Below, piece by piece: positions 58,289-64,000 of a stretch of DNA of 64,000 nt (position 1 is the stretch's first letter; the number at the start of each line of letters is the position of its first letter). Below the pieces are notes generated by a model. It was not told where the DNA came from. It did not search any database and saw only the letters and a program-made list of their open reading frames with translations. The stretch comes from Hyphomicrobiales bacterium (GTDB lineage Bacteria > Pseudomonadota > Alphaproteobacteria > Rhizobiales > Rhizobiaceae), in assembly GCA_900472625.1 (NCBI GenBank), contig UCIT01000067.1:1-64000 (forward strand), read 5' to 3'. Made by a program: the position numbers and the translations under genes.

Positions 58289-58325
58289 AAACGCCCTCCC
58301 TATATCCCAGGGAGGGCGTTTCTTA
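58289..58325. terminator. Bidirectional intrinsic terminator
   Basis: A perfect 12-bp stem, AAACGCCCTCCC with GGGAGGGCGTTT, with a 9-base loop. TTTCTTATTG follows on the plus side and TTTGGTATTCG on the minus side, so it can serve both the RHH gene and the convergent chemoreceptor. Confidence 0.85.
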
Positions 58326-58377
58326 TTGTTCGCATCGTGTCCTGTAAGAATTCAGACGCGCTGGCGGTCTCCGCTCG

Positions 58378-60261
58378 TCAGGCGCCATAGGCCCGGGCAA
58401 CGCGGACGCCGAGCGCCCGCGCCGGCGATTGGAATGGCTGATCGCTCGCCGCTGAAGCGACATGCATCGCACCAGCCTCATCCTGCCCCTCGCCAAGCCT
58501 GAACTGCGAGAGAAGTTCGATCAGAGCCGCGGCTTCGCGCGCCAGGCTATGGGTGGCGGCGGTCGTCTGCTCGACCATCGCGGCATTTTTTTGCGTCCCC
58601 TGGTCCATCTGATTGACGGCGACATTGATTTCGTTGAGGCCTGTCGATTGCTCCCGCGAGGTGGTCACGATAGCGGAAACGTTGCCATTGATGCCCTGCA
58701 CCTCGGAAACGATGGTTGCAAGCCGCCGGCCGGTTTCGCCGACGAGCTCGACACCCTGTCGAACCTGATCGCCCGATTTGGTGATGAGCGCCTTAATCTC
58801 CTTGGCGGCATTGGCCGAACGCTGGGCCAGTTCGCGCACTTCCTGAGCAACGACCGCAAAGCCCTTCCCGGCCTCACCGGCGCGTGCCGCCTCGACACCG
58901 GCATTAAGCGCCAGGAGATTGGTCTGGAAGGCGATGTCGTCGATGACACCGATGATGTTGGAGATCTCGCGGGAAGACGTCTCGATCTCCTCCATCGCGC
59001 TGACGGCATCCTGGACGATCGTGCCCGACGTCTCTGCGCCCGCCTTAGTACGAGCGACGAGTTCACCGGCCTCGGAAGCCCGCAGCGCCGCATCCTTGAC
59101 GGCGGTCGTCACTTCCTCGAGAGCGGCAGCGGTCTGTTCGACCGAGGAGGCCTGCTGTTCGGTACGCTTCGACAGGTCGTCGGCAGCGGAACGGATCTCA
59201 CCAGCGCCGGCATCGATGGCATAGGCGTTCTCGCCAACCAAGCGCAGCACCATGTGCAGCTTGGCCATGGACTCGTTGAAATTGACCTTCAGCTGATCGA
59301 GCTGGCCGGCGAAGACCTGGTCGATCCGATAGGTCATGTCCCCGTCAGACAGATGCCGCAGGCCGTTCGCCAAACCATCCACAGCAGCGGCGACGGCGGC
59401 CGCTTCACGTGCCTTCTGTTCTTCGCGGGCGATCCGCTCACGCTCGCTCATCGAGCGATTTGCCTCGGTCTCCTGTTCCAGACGTTCACGCTCCAGCGCA
59501 TTTTCGCGGAAGACGGCGACGGCCGCGGCCATTTCGCCGATCTCGTCACGATGGCCGGCATAGGGAATATCCGCCTGATTGTCGCCCGCCGCCAGCGCGT
59601 TCATCGACTGCGTAATCGCGCCGATCGGCCGCGTGACGCGAACGAGGCTCAGCACCGCAGCGCCGATCGCGAGAAGCACCGCGATCAGCACGCCAGCGAC
59701 CGTTGCGATTGTCACGACCTGGGTCGTGTCGGCCGCAGCCTTCTTGTCGTTGCCGGCAGCGGCGCGATTGTCTGAAATCATACCCTGCAGAATATCGCCG
59801 GCACTGTTGCCCATCGGCGTCATCTTCTCGATGACGGCCTTCGCATCGCTGTTTCGTGCACTGACAAGCAGGCTGGCGAACTGGTCTCCGAGCGTGTCGT
59901 AATCCGCCATGATGGTTTTGAGCTGTTCGAAGCGAGGCCGCGGGCCGGCCGATTGCGCAGCCTCGAACGTGGCAACTGCGGCTTCACGCGCTACCGTGGC
60001 GGTCTTGATCTGCCCAAGGAGAGCCTTCTGCTCTTCATCGCTAACGGCGGCAAACACCGCGAGATAGAGGCGACGGACGTCGGACATGCGACGCTCCATC
60101 TCTGCAATCATCAGCGACTTGTCCATCCGCACGCTGATGCTTTCGGCCTGGCTGTTGAGCTGCCAAACCGACCGCATGCCGGCCGCACCCTGGGCGATCA
60201 GGATGATGACGATGAAGGCAAAAAGAGTGGGCAGAAGAATCTTGATCTTGAGAGAGTTCAT
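58378..60261 (-). CDS. Methyl-accepting chemotaxis protein
   Basis: A 627-residue chemoreceptor. Helix 1 (KILLPTLFAFIVIILIAQGAAG) and helix 2 (VVTIATVAGVLIAVLLAIGAAVL, about 185-207) enclose a helical-bundle sensor of the four-helix type (MCP/HBM-like). HAMP segments and then the signalling domain follow with the conserved hairpin IDDIAFQTNLLALNAGVEAARAGEAGKGFAVVAQEVRELAQRSANAAKEI, by position about 470-520. It lacks a C-terminal CheR-binding pentapeptide. ATG 60261 has AGGTG 6 bases upstream. It probably steers swimming toward a small ligand that cannot be predicted. Confidence 0.93.
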   Translation of the reverse strand: MNSLKIKILLPTLFAFIVIILIAQGAAGMRSVWQLNSQAESISVRMDKSLMIAEMERRMSDVRRLYLAVFAAVSDEEQKALLGQIKTATVAREAAVATFEAAQSAGPRPRFEQLKTIMADYDTLGDQFASLLVSARNSDAKAVIEKMTPMGNSAGDILQGMISDNRAAAGNDKKAAADTTQVVTIATVAGVLIAVLLAIGAAVLSLVRVTRPIGAITQSMNALAAGDNQADIPYAGHRDEIGEMAAAVAVFRENALERERLEQETEANRSMSERERIAREEQKAREAAAVAAAVDGLANGLRHLSDGDMTYRIDQVFAGQLDQLKVNFNESMAKLHMVLRLVGENAYAIDAGAGEIRSAADDLSKRTEQQASSVEQTAAALEEVTTAVKDAALRASEAGELVARTKAGAETSGTIVQDAVSAMEEIETSSREISNIIGVIDDIAFQTNLLALNAGVEAARAGEAGKGFAVVAQEVRELAQRSANAAKEIKALITKSGDQVRQGVELVGETGRRLATIVSEVQGINGNVSAIVTTSREQSTGLNEINVAVNQMDQGTQKNAAMVEQTTAATHSLAREAAALIELLSQFRLGEGQDEAGAMHVASAASDQPFQSPARALGVRVARAYGA

Positions 60262-60445
60262 GGCTGGCACCTGAAAAGTTTCTAAGTCTATGAAACCCTT
60301 GTGCCAGCCTCCGCTAAACAAAAACTTACCACCAGTGCGTGCTTTTGCGCGCGCTGCAACGAGGCCATGCAGAAAAGCCGTACCACAGTTGACGTCTGTC
60401 AAATTCCCTCGCCCCACGCGCATGGCGGAGCGAGGGAAGCCTGCG

Positions 60446-62302
60446 TTATTCCGCCGCAGCCTCTGCATCTTCGGAATGATCGGCAAGGAACCCGCCCGAC
60501 TGCCGGTTCCAGAGATCGGCATAGACGCCCCCCTCCTTCACCAGTTCGGTATGCGAGCCCGCCTCGATGATCTTGCCTTTGTCGAGCACGATCAGGCGAT
60601 CCATCTCCGTCAGCGTCGACAGGCGGTGGGCGATGGCGATCACGGTCTTACCCTGCATCAGCGCGAACAGGTTTTCCTGGATCGCCGCCTCCACTTCGGA
60701 GTCCAGCGCCGAGGTCGCCTCGTCGAGCACCAGGATCGGCGCATCCTTCAGGAACACGCGGGCAATCGCGATACGCTGGCGCTGACCGCCCGAGAGCTTG
60801 ACGCCACGCTCGCCAACCTGCGCATCGAGCGCCTTGCGCCCATGCATGTCGACCAGACCTTCGACGAAGTCCCAGGCATTGGCTCGTTTCGCCGCCTCGA
60901 TCACCTCCGCATCCGTCGCGTCAGGACGGCCATAGGCGATGTTGTCGCGGATCGAGCGATGCAGCAGCGACGTGTCCTGCGTGACCACCCCGATCAGCTC
61001 GCGCAGGCTCTCCTGCGAGACATGCGCGATGTCCTGACCGTCGATGGTGATGCGGCCGCCTTCCAGATCGTAGAAGCGAAGCAGCAGGTTCATCAGCGTC
61101 GTCTTGCCGGCGCCGGAGCGACCGACCAAGCCGACCTTCTCGCCCGCCTTGATGTCGAGCGACAGGTTGTCGATGATGCCCTTGCCCTTGCCGTAGTGGA
61201 AGCCGATCCGGTCGTAGTGGATCGCACCCTTCTTGGCCGTCAGCGGCAGCGCCCCTGGCTTATCCAGGATGTCATGCTGCTTGGTCATCATCTCCATGCC
61301 GTCATAGACCGTGCCGATATTCTCGAACAGCGCCGAGACTTCCCACATGATCCACTGCGACATGCCGTTGACGCGCATGGCGAGACCGATGGCAATGGCA
61401 ATGGCGCCGACGGAGATGCCGCCGTTCAGCCAAAACCAGATCGACAGGCCTGAGATGACCGCCAGCGCCACGCAGTTGTTGATGTAGACCGATGCGTGGA
61501 ACATCGTCACACGGCGCATCTGCTGGTGAACGGTCTGCAGGAACTCGTCCATGCCCTCCTTGGCATAGGTTTCCTCCCTGCCCGCATGCGAAAACAGCTT
61601 CACCGTGGCGATATTGGTGTAGCTGTCGACGACACGGCCGGTCATCAGCGAACGCGCGTCCGCCTGCGTCGCGGCAATCTTGCGCAGCCGCGGCACGAAA
61701 TAGGAGACGATGGCGACATAGACGCCGAGCCAGGCAAGGATCGGGATCATCAGCCGCCAGTCGGCCGCCGCGATGACCACGATCATCGAGATGAAGTAGC
61801 TAACGACATAGACGAAGACGTCGAGGATCTTCATCACCGTTTCGCGCACCGCCAGCGACGTCTGCATTACCTTGGTCGCCACGCGTCCGGCGAACTCGTT
61901 GGCGAAGAAGGTCATGCTGTGGCGCATCAGGAACCGGTGCATCTGCCAGCGCGCGCTCATCGGATAGTTGCCGATCAGCACCTGGTGCATGATGACCGAA
62001 TCCGCCACCGCCGCCAGAGGCAGGCCGATCAGGATCAGCGCGCCCATCCAGACGAGCTTGTGGCCTTCCGTCTCCAGGAAGGTATTCGGATCGGCATGCG
62101 TCAGCCAGTCGACGATGTTGCCGAGGAACTGGAACAACGCCACTTCGCCGACGGCGATCAGCATTGTCAGCACAGCCATCGCGGCTAGCCACGGGGCCGC
62201 CGGTTTGGTGTAATGCCAGCAGAAGGCAAACAGACCCTTCGGAGGAACCGTGGGCTCCTCGGTGGGGAAGGCTTCGAGACGCTGTTCAAACCAGCCAAAC
62301 AT
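60446..62302 (-). CDS. ABC exporter, fused permease-ATPase, B (paralogue of A)
   Basis: A 618-residue half-exporter: six helices, then an ATPase domain with Walker A GRSGAGKTT, signature LSGGQRQRIAIARV, Walker B ILVLDEATSALD and IAHRLSTL. It shares long stretches with the exporter at 55986, including RDNI.FGRPDA-type and RQSGGFLA C-terminal segments, so the two are paralogues. ATG 62302 has GGAG 7 bases upstream; a longer frame to 62380 adds unconserved residues. Divergent from trmL. Substrate not readable. Confidence 0.92.
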   Translation of the reverse strand: MFGWFEQRLEAFPTEEPTVPPKGLFAFCWHYTKPAAPWLAAMAVLTMLIAVGEVALFQFLGNIVDWLTHADPNTFLETEGHKLVWMGALILIGLPLAAVADSVIMHQVLIGNYPMSARWQMHRFLMRHSMTFFANEFAGRVATKVMQTSLAVRETVMKILDVFVYVVSYFISMIVVIAAADWRLMIPILAWLGVYVAIVSYFVPRLRKIAATQADARSLMTGRVVDSYTNIATVKLFSHAGREETYAKEGMDEFLQTVHQQMRRVTMFHASVYINNCVALAVISGLSIWFWLNGGISVGAIAIAIGLAMRVNGMSQWIMWEVSALFENIGTVYDGMEMMTKQHDILDKPGALPLTAKKGAIHYDRIGFHYGKGKGIIDNLSLDIKAGEKVGLVGRSGAGKTTLMNLLLRFYDLEGGRITIDGQDIAHVSQESLRELIGVVTQDTSLLHRSIRDNIAYGRPDATDAEVIEAAKRANAWDFVEGLVDMHGRKALDAQVGERGVKLSGGQRQRIAIARVFLKDAPILVLDEATSALDSEVEAAIQENLFALMQGKTVIAIAHRLSTLTEMDRLIVLDKGKIIEAGSHTELVKEGGVYADLWNRQSGGFLADHSEDAEAAAE

Positions 62303-62685
62303 GAAAATGCTCCGAACTTCAGCGCTCCACTCCCCGCTGGCGCAAGCGCGCAACAGCTCATATGGGAACCGGACGTTCAAGGAACGAGGCCATGACAGCC
62401 GCGCAATGGATTACATAGGGGAAATCAGGAAAGAAGAACGCTCAGGAGCGTCGGATCGCCACAAGCCACATGGTCGCGGACGGGAGGCGCGTATTCGAGA
62501 AAATTTTCATCTTGGCTCTCCCTTGCTGGCGATTGAAGATATGCACCGATAACGCGAAATTGACGAATATTCCAGCCCCGATTAGCCAAAAAGCGGAACA
62601 ATCGACCTTGGAGACGGGTCTGTTGCCTCCGGATCACAGTTGCAATACCTGTCTGCCGAGCAGAAAAGAAGAACCGGTACAGATC
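62303..62685 (+). other. Intergenic region between the ABC exporter and trmL
   Basis: No gene is supported in 383 bases between two divergent genes, and I saw no strong hairpin or repeat. Promoters for both genes should be here. The 62500-62660 part is notably lower in GC than the genes. Confidence 0.4.
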
Positions 62686-63147
62686 ATGGCAGACCTCCGC
62701 GTAGCTCTCTATCAACCTGATATAGCAGGTAACACAGGCACCATCCTCCGCCTTGCCGCCTGCCTCGGCTTTGCCGTCGATATCATCGAACCGGCCGGCT
62801 TCGACATCTCCGACCGCAACCTGAAACGATCGGGCATGGACTACATTGCCGCCGCAGCGCTCACCCGACACGTCAATTTCGAGCAGTTCGAAACCTGGCG
62901 CCAGACCACCGGCCGCCGCCTCGTGCTCGCCTCCACCAAGGCGTCCGGTCGCTATACCGACTTCGCCTTTCGCCCCGACGATATCCTGCTCTTCGGCCGC
63001 GAAAGCGCCGGCGTTCCCGATCATGTCCACGAAAAATCCGACGCCCGCATCCTCGTGCCGATGGTCGAAGGTCAGCGCTCGCTCAACATCGCCGTCTCCG
63101 TCGCGATGATCGTCGGCGAGACGATGCGCCAGACCGTCTGGGGTTGA
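62686..63147 (+). CDS. trmL: tRNA (cytidine/uridine-34 2'-O)-methyltransferase TrmL
   Basis: A 153-residue SPOUT (knotted) methyltransferase that modifies the wobble base of certain leucine tRNAs. Seen: LRVALYQPDIAGNTGTILRLAACLGF at the start, GFDISDRNLKRSGMDYI, and the SAM-binding knot LLFGRESAGVPDHVHE with VPMVEGQRSLNIAVSVAMIVGE. Length is that of the short TrmL. No strong ribosome-binding site is visible before ATG 62686. Confidence 0.94.
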   Translation: MADLRVALYQPDIAGNTGTILRLAACLGFAVDIIEPAGFDISDRNLKRSGMDYIAAAALTRHVNFEQFETWRQTTGRRLVLASTKASGRYTDFAFRPDDILLFGRESAGVPDHVHEKSDARILVPMVEGQRSLNIAVSVAMIVGETMRQTVWG

Positions 63148-63170
63148 TTTTTATCACCCGCCGCACAAAT

Positions 63171-63237
63171 GCCGGTTCGGCCGCGCAATATGTCGCGAAC
63201 GGCGTTGTGAAATCGCCGAACCGGCGTATAGTTTTTA
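63171..63237 (+). terminator. Inverted repeat and probable terminator after trmL
   Basis: GCCGGTTCGGC (63171-63181) and its exact complement GCCGAACCGGC (63215-63225) are separated by 33 bases. The right half also folds alone (CGCCG-AAC-CGGCG) and is followed by TATAGTTTTTAG. So it can act as a terminator, or as a long hairpin in the trmL 3' end. Confidence 0.55.
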
Positions 63238-63356
63238 GCCGGGCAATCAAAAAATCACGCCGACCGCCGCGATTTCAATGATTTGGCTGTAGCTCCAGAT
63301 TTGAAAATGTGCAGCGCGTCGAGGGCGTGACAAGAAATAGAAGAAGACAAGACGGC

Positions 63357-64000
63357 ATGGAATCCACAATCGTCATGATCAACCTGTTCGGCGCCGTCGC
63401 CCTGCTGCTGTTCGGCTTGGCGCAGGTCAAGGACGGCGTCAACAGGGCGTTCGGTGCCCGGCTGCGCACGGGCCTGGCGTCAGGCACCAAGGGCAGCGTC
63501 CGCTCCTTCCTCTCCGGTTTCCTCGCCACCATCGCGCTGCAGAGTTCCACCGCCACAGCCCTGATGGTCTCTTCCTTCGTCGAGCGCGAACTGGTCAAGC
63601 CGCGCATGGCGCAGATCGTGCTGCTCGGCGCCAATGTCGGCACCGCCGTCACCGCCTGGATTGTCGCGACCGGCATTGAATGGCTGTCGCCGCTCGTCAT
63701 CCTTGCCGGCATCGTGCTCTATCGCGGCGGCTCGACCTCCCGCCAGGGCGGCGGTCAGGCGCTGATAGGCATCGGCCTCATGCTGCTGTCGCTGCATCTG
63801 CTGAGCAGCGCCACGGAACCGATGCGCCAGTCGCCGGCGCTGTCGGCCTTCATTGGCCTGCTCGACAATGCCTGGCCCGTCGCGCTGGCCTTCGCCGCCG
63901 GCATTGCCTTCATCTCGTCCTCGAGCCTCGCCGCCGTCGTCCTCATCCTCTCGTTGGCCTCGACCGGCATCCTGTCGGCCGGCCTTGTCATCGTTTTGGT
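63357..64000 (+). CDS. Na/Pi cotransporter family protein, 3' end cut by window
   Basis: From ATG 63357 the frame is open for 214 codons to the window edge. The product is a membrane protein with at least five helices so far and two copies of the family repeat: GFLATIALQSSTATALMVSS and AGIAFISSSSLAAVVLILS, with the QSS and SSS motifs of sodium-phosphate cotransporters (PF02690). Bacterial members, such as YjbB, move phosphate in an Na+-linked way. The frame carries no visible C-terminal PhoU-like domain because it is truncated. Confidence 0.85.
   Translation, partial: MESTIVMINLFGAVALLLFGLAQVKDGVNRAFGARLRTGLASGTKGSVRSFLSGFLATIALQSSTATALMVSSFVERELVKPRMAQIVLLGANVGTAVTAWIVATGIEWLSPLVILAGIVLYRGGSTSRQGGGQALIGIGLMLLSLHLLSSATEPMRQSPALSAFIGLLDNAWPVALAFAAGIAFISSSSLAAVVLILSLASTGILSAGLVIVL

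Overview
The window is a 64-kb piece of a GC-rich alphaproteobacterial chromosome, most likely Rhizobiaceae (Rhizobium/Neorhizobium/Agrobacterium-like). The evidence is gene content and order: greA, an lpsB/lpcC-type LPS core glycosyltransferase, an Lrp regulator, trxB, an lsrB/vtlR-type LysR gene and two tandem AbcR sRNAs; a petABC cluster; the lgt-midA-pgeF-M24 run; and rplY, pth and ychF with two MaoC genes. I saw no rRNA, tRNA, CRISPR array, insertion sequence, integrase or phage gene. It reads as ordinary chromosome with small accessory cassettes between housekeeping blocks.

Layout. 1-2009 (minus): DNA-repair pair (DUF4130/UdgX-type protein, cut by the window edge, and a radical SAM protein with a helix-hairpin-helix tail) behind a perfect alphaproteobacterial SOS box. 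2261-7291: greA, lpsB, lrp-type gene, trxB, lsrB, two AbcR sRNAs with matching upstream dyads, and an ArsR gene. 7294-14198: MFS exporter, old yellow enzyme, APH(6)-like kinase, NAD(P)-binding oxidoreductase with a divergent LysR gene, a DUF2188 protein and ChaA. 14306-16806 (minus): a diguanylate cyclase and aspartate aminotransferase. 17181-20298: a VIT/VWA surface protein with a C-terminal LPQTA sorting signal, overlapping its class GN sortase. 20364-25816: sugar dehydrogenase, DMT permease, cold-shock protein, BA14K protein, MBL hydrolase, SH3/DUF1236 protein and a small glycine-rich membrane protein. 26256-29449: MarR regulator, OmpR-type response regulator, histidine kinase and a DUF1349 protein.

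29450-31808 (minus): csaA, proC, a YbjN protein and a UbiK-like protein. 32002-38602: lgt, midA-like gene, pgeF, an M24-fold protein without canonical metal ligands, a lipoprotein, prs and a two-domain Kazal lipoprotein. 38643-42957 (minus): a large periplasmic protein of unknown function and an MHYT-PAS-PAS-GGDEF-EAL protein. 43448-51334: rplY, a GGDEF-EAL receptor with a stand-alone solute-binding protein, pth, a GNAT enzyme, clpS (minus), ychF and two MaoC genes. 51338-54757 (minus): apt, then petC, petB and petA. 55044-64000: a membrane-anchored EEP-fold protein, two paralogous ABC exporters, an orphan ribbon-helix-helix protein, a chemoreceptor, trmL and the start of a Na/Pi cotransporter.

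The points that most merit a second look are the SOS-boxed radical SAM/DUF4130 operon, the AbcR pair with an identically placed GCAT-N7-ATGC dyad, the Gram-negative sortase with its single substrate, the metal-ligand-less M24 protein, the solute-binding protein paired with a GGDEF-EAL receptor, and the Kazal lipoprotein. Functions are inferred from recognisable motifs; no database search was run.
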